Of a stretch of DNA of 64,000 bases, positions 32,671-44,633 are shown one piece after another. The notes beneath the pieces are model-generated. The model was not told where the DNA came from. It saw only the letters and a program-made list of their open reading frames with translations, and searched no databases. A program made the translations under genes and the position numbers. Position 1 is the first letter of the stretch; every line of letters starts with the position of its first letter. The stretch is from Nemertoderma westbladi. Lineage: Eukaryota; Xenacoelomorpha; Nemertodermatida; Nemertodermatidae. The stretch is taken from positions 23,024 through 87,023 of the forward strand of contig JAUCBJ010008860.1 of assembly GCA_032718475.1 (NCBI GenBank), read 5' to 3'.

Positions 32671-35600
32671 ATGTCTGATACTAAGCAGAACCTGTCAGAC
32701 AGTTTATTAGATGTAACTATCTGCGACTCAGATAGAGGCGTAGAACCGTCTAGTCGTAAGTTCAGTTCACCTCCCACTGTGAGGAAGGTCATCCCTCCTG
32801 TAGTAATAACAGAACCTAGGCTGGTCCAACATCGTAGGTCTATCATAGGCACTCGAGCTCAGGTCAAGCGGGACCAAGAAGCAGCAGAACAGCAACAACC
32901 CGCGAGCCAAGAACTTACTTCTCAACGGCCCAACAGCTCCAGTAGTGAGGATACTGTAGTACTGACACCAGAACGCGGAGCAAAGATGATGGATGCGGTT
33001 TATTCGGATCCCCTTCTCATCCTTCCTGCAGCCGTACTCACTAGGTTATTGATTGCGGTGGAAGAACACCAGATCGATTGGGCGAGAAGTCAGCGATCAA
33101 CTAGAGATAGTTATGCGGGATACACGAGGGAAGAACTGAAGTCTATTGTCGAGTCGCAATGGAACTTCCCCGGACCCGGACTCCCGTTTGATTTATCAGA
33201 AGCTGCCTGGGAAGACATACACCGGATGGGAGTAGCCAAAGAAACCATAGATCCCGCTGTGTGGAAGAGGTCCGCAGCCGGATACGCACAGGGATTCTTC
33301 AGCTCTATGGAGCGAGTAAAAGGACAACTGTTTCAACAACCACAAGGACCTCAAGAGCAGGGACAACTGCTTTATCAAGTTAGAGAAAGAATTCTACGAA
33401 TCAGGCTAATATTATCGGCCTTTGAGGAGGCTTCTAAACGAAGGCAAGACACGTCGTTGCAAGTTGCCGTAAAGACTTGGTTTCAAAGGGTGAGTCTCCA
33501 GGTTCAAGGAACAGCTCAGTGGAAAGCTCAGCTAGAGGAGCGCTCAACCCATGGAGAATCAACAGACGCTACTTTTTCCCAAGTGGAAAGTGAAGCGACG
33601 GCAGAGAAACCGCATAAGAGGGATGCCATTGACATCTATCTGTCAGACTATCAACGTTTTTTAGGTGATGACGAGTTGAGGAGAAGGTTAGAGGGACTTA
33701 GCCCTAATAGTGAAGGAACCAAGCTTGTGTTGGAGGCCATCGATGTGGAAATGAGGGCTGCGAACCAGGCTAAATTTGATGAACAACTCCGCATCACCAG
33801 AGTCCAAGAAGAACAAGTAAAGAAAAAACGTATAGAAGACAGAAAGGCAGCGGCAGTAGCAGCAGCAGTGGCAGCTGCAGAAGCAGAAAGAAAAGAGGCA
33901 GCGGCAGAGGCAAAAGTGGCAGCGGCAGAGGCAAAGGCAGCGGCCGAAGCGGAAAGAAAAGTGGCGGAGGCAGTGGCAGAAGCAGAACGGAGAGCGGCTG
34001 AAGAAACCACCCAATTAGAATTGGAAAACATTCAGGAGAATCAAGACTGCATAAATAAACAGTTAACAGCTAGTAATATGCAGATGATGAATCGATCTAC
34101 TCCCAAAAGGCAGGGATATACATCATCTGAGGAAGGCGATACCACCGATACTGAAGGCAAAGGAAATAGATCTCGTCTAAGCAGACGTAAAAGAACATTC
34201 CACCGTCAGAAATTGCCTGATTTGCCTCCAGCTGTTAGAAGGCAACTAAATAACACCAACTTAGGTAGTACAGAACCCACAGACCAAATAATTAAAATAG
34301 AAAGACTCCCTACTATAGTAGATGAGCCTGAAATAATTAGGCCTGTTCTCGAAATCACCCCTTCGGTGATAGACACACCTGTACTCCCTGAAGTTACCTC
34401 TAAATTCCCTCTGCATAGCACTAAGCTACTGCCGTAGAACTGCCCAGGAGACAGTTCAGGTCCTGGACCCCGAGCGAAATATTCCTGATTTGTCGCCCGT
34501 TGTCCCTCGTCCGCTCGCTACAACGTTGGCGACTCCCGCTTCGGCGGTCGAATGGGTGGACGAGAGACGGCGGGGGATGGATATCCTGCTCGGGCAGATG
34601 CAGGAGACTGTCCAGCAATTCAAGGGCACAGTAAGGGAAAGTAAGCTAGAGTTGCAAGAAGTGCAGCAAAGTATCGCGCTCGAACGCGATAAATTAGTAA
34701 ATACACAAAAGGGTATACCACCACCCTCTGTAACAATGTGTCAACCTGTTAGGTCTGAAGTATCGCATGCGCAAGGTGTGGAGCCTACACGCATCTATAC
34801 TGCTAGCGAAGTAGAAACTCCTATAGTGAACCCTATTAAGGGTAATTATAGACCTGTTGATAATGATATTCCATATAGAACTGATCATAATCCGAGAAAT
34901 TTATATACCGATAACTCGATATTAAACAACACGATGGCCCAAGAAAGTTTTACGCGTCAAATGGCTAGAACCGAAGCCCGGCAAGCGGTAAAGGTGGGAG
35001 AGATCGTCAAGTTCAATGGAGATGAGATGAAATGGTTACCTTTTAATGAATATTACAAAGATAACATACAGAACTCTGTACTATCTAATGGAGAAAAACT
35101 TAGATACCTCATCGAGTGCTTAGAAGGATCTCCCAAGTTAATGGCGTTAAAGTTTATTGGACATCCAGACGGATTAAGACAAGTTTGGGATACACTAAAC
35201 ATCAGGTATGGTAATAGGACTAACATAGCTAGGTATTTATATGCGAAATTAATGGCGCCCCGAAAGTTTCTTAGCAGCGGGATTATAGAGTTTTCCGATG
35301 AGATTCAGGAGATCTGTAGACAACTAGATTGGTTAGGTAAGTCTCATGAATACCAGAATTCTATGGTTGTAGGAGCCTTAGCATCTACTTTGCCCAAGGG
35401 TGGAGTAGGTGCACGCTGGGATAAGAAAGTGTTATATATGATGGAACAACAACGACGAGACCCTACCATGGCTGATCTCATGTCATTCTTAGATGGAGAA
35501 GTGAAATTACAGCTCCTAAGGCAGTCCATAGAGAAGACACTGGAAAACAAGGTAAGTGAGAAACCCGTTTCTAGGAGAAGGGTAACACCAGTGTGTTATA

Positions 35601-37588
35601 CAGACGACGGCGAAAGCCAGACTTCTCAAGGAGAGGATAGCGGGAAAGACACTGAAAGATCTTATTATGTCAATAAAACGCCTAAAGACCAGGTAAGTAA
35701 ATTCAAGTCTCGAACCAATGACAGGAGAGAACAGGTAAGAAAAACTCCTCCTACGTCTCCCAAGAGAATTCAGGTGAGAAAGCCCGAGGAAAGAACAAGT
35801 GTGCACCACATAGCACAGGTTAAAGTAAGTAACATCAAACCGAAATGTGCGCTATGTGACGGGACCCATCGCTTAAATATGTGTGATAAATTCCTGAGGA
35901 AATCACTAAAGGATAGACGTGAAGTCATGTGGGATAAGCGGTTGTGTTATAATTGCCTCAGACGAGGACACCAACGGCGAACCTGTTACTCCGACGCAAG
36001 GTGTGCAAAGTGCGGCGCAAAACATCATATCTTGTTGCACACGGAATTCGAACGAAACAGCCCGAGTCAGGTAAGTGAGTCCGAACTACATGTCCAATTC
36101 AGTGATGTGAACGACACTGATCAATCTGAGATGGAAGGATTCTATACGGACGAGTTCTCCGACGAAAACGAATCCTGTTACTTAATAAACACCACCGCAG
36201 TGTATCGAGCACTCATGTATGAGAAAGACACAGACAGCGACCTCACCCTAACTACTTCAGATCAACAACCATCTTGGAAAGCGCCAACTTCCAATATAGG
36301 AATCCGAGAATTTCCTGTAGTCCAGTTACGGGTCCACGGACCTCAGAAGAGCTATATAGTGAACGCCCTCCTGGACTCCGGTAGCACAGGAACATTCATC
36401 GATAAAGAACTAGCCGAAGTCATCTTTGCTGGACAAACCAAGTTCCGAACCAAGCTAAACATGTCAGGGATCATGCAGGTTTGGAATTCTACTGTAGCTG
36501 CCGACTATTATATAGGTGAGTTGTCCACTCCACAGGATAAACTAGGAGAATACAGTATAAGGTCAGTCAAAATGGTGGCAATAAAGAACTTCGCTACCAC
36601 CCAAGTGGAACCTTATAATTGGGACGAAGATGATCATGCCCAACAACTTAACATTCCTAGATTCGACACCGATTATCCTGGAGTACAAATATTAATCGGT
36701 CAAAACGCGCATGAGGCGCTGGAGACATTGGACAAACGACCTGCTCAACCGCAACCACTTCAGACCTATGCGGTAAGAACTAGAGTAGGTTGGTACCTTA
36801 CTGGACCTTCCCGAAGAACGCTCAGAGAAAGACTGCTTCAAGATCGCGTCTTCCAGGTGAGTGAATGGGAAGATGATACTAGTGAGGGAGACGACCCAAC
36901 TGAGGGAACACCATACTCCTCAGATAATGACGATATTAGCTCCAAAGTAGATCAATGGAGATATTGCCCCAAGAAGTTTAATCCAACTGACATCGCTTCC
37001 AGAGGAGCAACTCCTCAAGAACTGACAGATACTACCGACCGGTTAGGTGAACCAGACTTCCTGAGTAAGGAGGATGAATGGCCTCCCCATTTTACTCCGA
37101 CTGAGATTAGACCAGCCAAGAAGAGACCGGAGAAAGTCAAACCTAAAACCCGGACGGGTGGATCGGAGTTATTTGAACCCGGGATAGATCTGTCGGTATT
37201 ACATATTGCCAGGGACGACGCCGTGGATCTGGACTTCCCCACCGCGAGTGGATCCTTCATGAAGATCAGAGAGAGCGATTGGAGCTCTGGAACATCAGAT
37301 GTCTCGCAGGGACTCTCACCTCTCCTGCAGGGAGCGACGGACCACTATAGCTCCTGGAATCGGCTTTGTAAGGCCGTCGTGTACTTAGAGCGATGTTTCT
37401 ATCGTCACTATTCCAGGACGAAGAGGAAACCTGGAATTGTATTCGGGATGCAGCGACTCAATCACCCAGTCGGTCGTTTGTGTTTACCGGAAGGGAATGG
37501 AGGACTCTCCGGAAACTGTGGAAGGCAAGATTCTCTTCCCACGACCACCTCCCTAATCCTTCAAACATCTAGGGACTCCATAACGTAA
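32671..37588 (+). pseudogene. BEL/Pao-like Gag-protease frame, broken once (copy 1)
   Basis: The frame opens MSDTKQNLSDSLLD and runs 588 codons to a TAG at about 34437. A short deletion relative to copy 2 shifts the frame there. It resumes at about 34490 for 1032 codons to 37588. The first part is an acidic N-terminus and an Ala/Glu/Lys-rich coiled coil (about 33840-34000), shorter than in copy 2. The second part holds the Pao-type Gag core (VKFNGDEMKWLPFNEYY), CCHC-type knuckles (CYNCLRRGHQRRTC), and the aspartic protease motif LLDSGSTGTFID. VGWYLTGP follows, joined almost directly to WRYCPKKFNPTDIASRG, a segment that normally follows RNase H. RT and integrase are missing. Confidence 0.85.
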
Positions 37589-37919
37589 CAACATATGGAG
37601 TGGGTGTGTGACTCTATTATTTTATATTATTTTATTATTTTTATATTATGTATGTATTATTATGTAATTTTATTATAATCGTTTTCTTTAATTTCATTTA
37701 GTAGAATGTTATTTTAGCGATTATTTATTAGATTAGTGCAATATATATTCGCGTTTATTACTTAATTACGTATATATTATATTTAGTGCGACGGCGAGAA
37801 ATAATTCTTTTCCTCCTTCCTTACTGTCCGTATTGCATTACAAATACGTAACTACAGTAAGATGACATATCCGTACTTATTAAAGTACAATAAAGCCACT
37901 ACTATATTCAAGTATTATT

Positions 37920-39224
37920 GGTAGGCAGAGTATTAGGAATGCAAAGTTCAGATCCTCGTGTCTCGGCTAAACCAAGCTCTGGGTAGACCTTGGAAACGAC
38001 TTGCCTCTTCACACTGACATTGCTTCGTGCGATATTGCTCTCATACCGTATATTAAATAATACATATAGTAGCGTGATGTCCCTTTAACAGTAGCGTATA
38101 ACGCAAAATAAATCTGTTAAACCCTTTGACCATCTGTAATTCTAGTCGATTAAGATATCGCGGCACCCACCGATATACTTGAAAGACAAATTCTAGAATC
38201 AGTGGTTAACGTCCCCAGACATGTTCTGGAATAAATCGGTGCCCATCTCAAATATTAATTATTTAATATTTGCAAATCTAATGAGTCAAAATCTGTAAAA
38301 TTCGGATCCTTCAACAATTCTGGTCGATTGAGATATCGTAGCATTTACCGATATTCTTAAAAGGACAATTTTCATAGAATTAAGGATCTTGTGTCCCCAG
38401 ACATGTTCTAGAATCAAAATATGTCAATTTAATTATCAAATAATAAAATTTCAGGGAATAAATTTAAATTCATGCCTTTTAATGAATTTAATAAATTGCC
38501 ATTTTTACGCAATTTATAACATTCCCAAAATTCCATTAATTAATAGATCAAGGGAGCGGAGATTTATCTTATTATGCGTATGAGTGTGCGAAAGTCTCCC
38601 AAACATAGTCAATAGCCGATAAAATTCATAAAGCCATGTATAAAACAGGACATTGACCATTAAAGAATTACTATTAAATAACATCCCAGATCTGTATGCA
38701 TTGGAATTACCCTAATTCTACCGCTAGCTTTGCATAATGTCACCATAGCAACAACCACGCTAGAATTAGAATTGAGTTAAAAGAACAATAGAAAGCTTGT
38801 CCCATTGAATAGCATAGGGAATAAATAGCGCACTGCTAGTATCCAAGGATACATAATAATACAGTGACATTCTGGAAGGCATTGACTAACGGACAAATGG
38901 CCCGAGTGTGTGTAATTTGTGACAAGTTGTGTGTGTGGTATTTGTGAGTTTATAGGCGAATGTTACTACTAAGGTGTGTTTACAGTAGCGAGTCGCAATT
39001 GTGAAAGTAACCCTAACTCTCCAGTAAGAACCTGAGGTGTATCTAAGCCTTTGGGACGGACAGTCGAGTGACTTGTGCCGGTTGTCGTTGTCGTTGTGCG
39101 GCTACGTCGTTGGCGAAAGTACAGCGGCGACGACACATCGGCGCTGAGGATCTCGCACTGTCCGGGGGCTGATTGGGGTAGGCAGCGACGCCCGCTCGCC
39201 TAAATATAAACTCATTATAATATG
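37920..39224. other. spacer between BEL-like copies, with a diverged duplication
   Basis: I see no gene. Two diverged copies of a segment of about 185 bp share gtcgattRagatatcg, acYgatatwcttgaa and ccccagacatgttct (about 38145-38225 and 38328-38410). Other parts are ordinary AT-rich sequence. Confidence 0.5.
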
Positions 39225-40600
39225 GATAAATTTATATAGCAGATATGATTGAGTTGATAGAAGATGATCTTGGTATCAGGGAGTGATATACTCTACTTTT
39301 ACAAGCGTTTGTTGATAGCTTAATACGCGGCGACGTTAGTCCAACTGCTGCGGAGGACGATGGTCGTTATATCGAACCGCCAATGTCCCAAGAGCAGCTC
39401 ACGCGTGAGTTGGACTATAGAAAATTCGCTGCTCGATATACGCAGCGTAATGGTACGTATATGGGCTTCTTAACTATTGGCCATTCTATCGATTTACACG
39501 ATACGGACTATGTCGAACATATCCTACCCAGAGGAGTCGAAACGATAAACCAAAATTCTAATGCGAAAATCCTATTCGAAATCGACTCGAAAGAAAAGAC
39601 ATTAAAGAAACAAATAAACTCGGTAACTCCAACATATATTTGGAATTCTTGATGGAAGCATTGTAACAACAAATAAATATCATCCGCGTTTCCCCTACCA
39701 GACGTGCGTCTTTGGTATTATTACGATAAATGCCCTAGACCCAGCCAATAAACGGAAAGACATAAACATCCACGGAAACGTTGTGTTAAACACAGTTGTA
39801 CTCATTATATTTACTGGAGTTTCGAGCGAAACTTGTTTGACGTATCACCTATGCTCACTCGGCTCGAACGATCCTGGAGTAAACCTACGATCAGAGTCCC
39901 GGAATACTCGGTCAAACCTCCTCATTCCTTAGTTGGACCTCAGACCTGCGATCCTGGTGGTGTCGCGGATCCTCGCGGACTGTATTCACTGTTCAAAGAT
40001 CTAGTGCTACCCTAACAATTAATCGGTAACACTCCGACAGTGATTTCTAGCTAGCCGCCCATCTTACCTAGCCGGATTGTGACGCGGACACCTAATATCA
40101 CTATCCAACCGTATGGTCGTCCCCGTTTAACGCGATACAACCCCTCATCAAGGTGAAGGAGAGCGTTGTACGAAACGAGTTAAACGCTATTCTATAAAGA
40201 TCAAAAAAGAAACCTGCGTTTGTTCAGATAAACGTAAGTTATAACAGTAAGTCCAGTCGATAAACGAATTGGCCTTATCTCAATTCGATTGGGAAATCCA
40301 GAATCTCTAAGAAGTTATCGAACTTGGACGATCCTATTCTCTGCGAGAGTTTTTGGATGAACGTATCCAGCTACGAGCGGAGGAAAATCAGCTCGAGGAG
40401 AAGCATATCGAAACGGCAGATACCTCGACCATAATCCTACACCTTCTGATGCAATCATATTGCACCCTTCACCCAGGAGTTATGGCCCTCCTAGTAAAGT
40501 GGCTCCCCCCAAAGAGAAAAAGACTCTTGCTAGCCTCAAAAAACTGCGTAAACGCCGTCTGCGTAAGAAAGACTAACTGTTTAGAGTATCTTTATATTTT
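39225..40600 (+). pseudogene. decayed coding cluster of unknown origin
   Basis: Several open stretches with coding-like composition follow each other in different frames. These are 39383-39652 (with RKFAARYTQRNGTYMGF and DTDYVEHILPRGVE), 39651-39932 (with KYHPRFPYQTCVFGI), and 40353-40599, whose alternative frame ends in a very basic tail (LKKLRKRRLRKKD) before a stop at about 40577. Frame changes and stops separate them. The order suggests remnants of a multi-gene mobile element, perhaps of the large virus-like DNA transposon kind, but I do not recognise any protein. The flanks belong to the two BEL-like units. Confidence 0.4.
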
Positions 40601-40654
40601 AGAAACTGTGATTTGTTTTATTTTATAGACTTAAATCCCATTTTCTGGGAGCGG

Positions 40655-41790
40655 TGTAAAAGCTTTTGCGTAATTAGCCGGTTATTTTCCCGTAAAGTAC
40701 TCTGTAGTTGGTTTACCAGGCATAAAAAGGCCGTGTCCTTACTGTACTGGTGTTTTAGAGGACATAAAAGTCATTTCTTCTGTATGTGTACTTTAAAGGA
40801 CATAATCCGTAATTTCGTGACGCAATAGCTGGATACTCTTGAAAACAGTGGCGCTACCATGACGACGGCTAGCAGCTGATATTGCCACGTCGACAGTTCT
40901 TTGTTTCTTTGTTCTCTCGTTGTTCGGTTGACCAATCAGAGCGTTTGTTGTCTCTGTGTTGGAGGTGTATACAGAGGCTCAGTAGTTCAGTGTTATGTTT
41001 TTGCCCAGAGCCTAAGAACCGGCTTTTGGCACCTCCGTGTTTTCAGTTTTTAGTCTTACACTAGTAGGCTTAATTATAAGGACATATATCCGTTATCATA
41101 CCATAACATAACTTACCATACCTAATCAAACAACCTGTGCATACTTTTATATTGTTATACTGCTATTTACTGTCAGTTCTTCATAATATGGTTGTAAAAG
41201 CCTTTGCTGAATTGCCCCGTTATTTTTATTATCTTTTACATTAAAATACTCTGTAGTTGATTTAATAAGTGTAAGAGACCGTATTATTGCTGTATCGGTG
41301 TTTTTAGAGGATCTAAGACCTATTTCCTCCGTATGTGTACTGTGAAAGGCATATTTTATGATTCTATGGCAATTCGTGACGCAAAGGGGTGATAGCTACT
41401 CTTGAACAGTAGTTACTATGACTACGGTTAACAGCTGAGATTCATACGTGTTGATTTCCTTTGTTCTACGGCGTCTCTCAGTTCAGTCAGCCAATTAGAG
41501 CGTTTTTGTGGCTCCTTGTACAGAAAATTTCCGAGAAATGACGCAATGCCTATGTGCAGTGTTTACATTCAGTCCTGAGCCAAAGAAAGAACGGCTTGGA
41601 AGTATTTTGTGCTTTACTGTTTTTAGTCTTACACTAGTAGGTTTAATTATAAAGGGCATATATCCTTTAACCTAACGACTACTGCTGACTGATCATACAT
41701 CCTGACTGCTGAAACATTGCAAACTCATAACAATCAGTGTTCAGTTGTTGTTTTATACTGCTATTTACTGTCAGTTCTTCATAATATGGT
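40655..41790 (+). repeat. diverged tandem repeat at the 5' end of copy 2
   Basis: Unit one (40655-41192) and unit two (41193-41790) both begin TGTAAAAGCYTTTGC and end cagttcttcataatatggt. They align with many substitutions and small indels. Copy 1 has a single unit (29324 to about 29862), close to unit one. The repeats look promoter- or LTR-like by position but are not found at the 3' end. Confidence 0.75.
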
Positions 41791-44633
41791 TGATGAATTA
41801 TTATATTTGGAATAACGATAAATAACCCCGAAACCCAATATTCTTGATATACCGAAGGTAAGAGAGAAAGGTTACCAATAACGATTGTGACTTATGTTAA
41901 AGTGGTTTGAAGTGAATCTAATGTTATTTGATAGACCCTACATGAGTCAGCCTGTGTTCCTTTTATATGTGACTAAAATCAGTGAAGATTGGCAGATTAG
42001 TGTGCAGTATTGTGCAGCATTGTGTATGAGTGAGTCTGTTAAAGAAGCAATTCCTAAAGAATGCGCCATATATGTGAATTATAATTAAGCCATATCGTTG
42101 TGAGTAGTTTAAGTCATAACTCTGTTTATATAGATAAAGCGCCACGTCCTAAAGGAACTGTTAATATTCCCGAAGGTGAATAATATTGTCAGAGATTATA
42201 TAATACTGTCAGTCGAATAATACATTAGGCTTACATAGCAATAAAATTAAACCGTCGAACCCAATCTCCCGGGAATATCCAGCGGGTGAATGGTCGCGCA
42301 CGGATTGGTTTCGACTAGTGTAGTGAATCAAATACTTGTCATAGACTAAAAACTGATTTAATATCTAGAAGACATCTTAATTTGGTGGGTTAAACTGCCA
42401 AAGGTCTGAAAGCGCGAACATTAAAGGATATAGATACTTTGTTGCAGTAAGCAATAAAGTTGAAAGTACCGGTCAACCGGTACATCTGTAGGTCAGTAGG
42501 CCCAACTGCCAGAACCGGTACCTGTAGGCCTGACTACCTAACCACCCGGACCGGTACCTACAGCAGTACAGGTACAGCAGTATTATTCGATTTTGATAAT
42601 TATATACCAGTAGGCCTTAATAATTAATCAGGGACTGCAGCCCTGGTTTTTTATTGAGATTTTTACTTATTTCTGTCAAGTTTTATTTGTTTGTAGGCCA
42701 GTATTGAACAGAAGGCGTGTAAACCTGATCAGATTGTACAGACAATTTGTAGGCTGAGCTGTTGTCTGATTGCTGTTAAGTCTGAACGGATTACAGTGTG
42801 TGTAGAGCACTTGTCCGATTAAGTACGGTTAGGAAGTAGGGGCAGCCAATGCGGTAAGGTAAACCCCCAACTAAAGAATAAGTCGCACTACTGGGTTAGA
42901 GCGCATACTCCCTAATCATTTCGGAGTCTGCATGTCCTGTGGTTTATTTAGGCTTGAGAGTAGTCTGCCATCGTTTAGTCTGTACTTTGTTTGTGTAAGT
43001 CTGTACGGGTAGCGTATAATTTTATTTAAATAATTTGTAGGCTGGATAGTTGTCTGGCTGTTATTAAGTCTGAACGGATTGCCGCGTGTGTAGATCATCT
43101 GTCCGATTAAGTACGATTAGGCAGTAGGGGCAGCGAACGCTGTAAGGTAAACCCCCGACTAAAGAATAAGTCGCACTACTGGGTTAGAGCGCATACTCCC
43201 TAATCATTTCGGAGTCTGCATATACCGTAGTTTGTTTAGGCTTGATAGTAGTCTGTCAGTGTTCGGTCTGTATTTTGTTTGAGTAGTTTGTACGCGTAGT
43301 GTAATATTTATTATTCAGAGTTTATGCGATTATTCGCAACATTCATTCCCCAAGTTTGTTCCTACAGTAATTGTGTTTGTTATACATACCGCTATAGTTA
43401 AATTAACCCCGGTACTACACGGGCTGTTCGGCGTAGGTAAAGACTGGTGATTTTGTGCATCGGTCACTCCAGCAGATGCCGTGGTTCTTTTAGCTGTTCA
43501 AGTATATTTAACTACAGATTATCTGTTGTACAAGTACTCGTACCTAATTTAGGGTTTAGTGTACAGTACTTTCCGAAGTAATTATTGTAGGCATTATATT
43601 TGTGTTGTAAAGTGGTTGATAGGCACATTCGATTAGCTCTATTAACTTCTAGGTAGGAACACTCCGTGATACATAACGTAGAACCTATAGCGATACGGCT
43701 ATAGGTCGTCAGGCGGTGGTATTTTCCTATCTAGACAACGCAGTGTATTTACTACTACTTATTATTTCAAATACCGTAGTACTCTGTCCGTTGTAATAAC
43801 CAGTTTTCTAACCCTTTGTTAGGCTGGTTTGTAGACTTCTTGTAAAATTACCCTAAAAATTCGTATTTTGTGTTTTTGTAAATTTTTGTGTTTATTTAGA
43901 GATTGTAATCTCAACCCGAATTGTACGTAATTTGTAGTATTAAGTAACTTAGGTAAATTAGTATTATTTGTTTTAGTGTTTCATAAGTAACACTTCATTG
44001 AAAGCGCACCGCTTTGTGTAGTGATTACCCCCAGAAATAATAACATTTATTTCAAACATTGACAAAACCCATTAAAACGGGTATATATATATTATAAATC
44101 AAATCTAACGATTTATAAATAGTAGGCCTACCATACAACCATTAGGTCCCAATATCAGTTGGATCACTGCTCAAATAACGGTAATAAAGTAAGTAAAGTA
44201 ACAAAGTAACCCTAAAGTAACAGAAATTCAATTATTTGAAATAATTGATATACCGGTATTTACGATAGGCCTATTATCTTTATTTCTATAAATCTAGGCT
44301 GAAATTATACCGGTACTTGTAATTAATTCTATTTCAGAATTATATATCCTACAAACTGTAAGCTGTATACCGGTATTCCGATAGGCCTATTATATATTTA
44401 TATATATTTGTGCTAAAATTATACCGGTATTCTGTGATAAACCTAGTCTGTAATAATACTTATATAGTTATATATACTATAAGTATACCGGTATTCTAAT
44501 ATATTATATATATATCACGCTACACTGAGTAGCAGTAACGGTAATTAATTACTAGGCTAGCAGTTCATACTGAGTTACTAGACTTGCTTAGACTGTAATA
44601 TAGCAGTAGGCATTCAACTGTACATACCTAGTC

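Larger units (their letters stand above)
29324..37919 (+). mobile_element. BEL/Pao-like non-autonomous unit, copy 1
   Basis: This 8.6-kb unit begins TGTAAAAGCTTTTGCG and ends AAGTATTAT about 24 nt after AATAAA (37889-37894). The same ends bound a second copy at 40655-49971, and the two are closely alike throughout. It has a leader of about 3.3 kb, then a Gag-protease frame, then about 330 bp of AT-rich 3' sequence. I find no pair of long terminal repeats and no target duplication. Reverse transcriptase and integrase are absent, so it cannot be autonomous. Confidence 0.75.

Noticed and set aside
33651-34031. Ser/Ala- and Cys/Phe-rich minus-strand frames opposite the Gag coiled coil
   Set aside because: They are complements of the GCA/GAA-rich coding repeat; the same shadows appear in copy 2.
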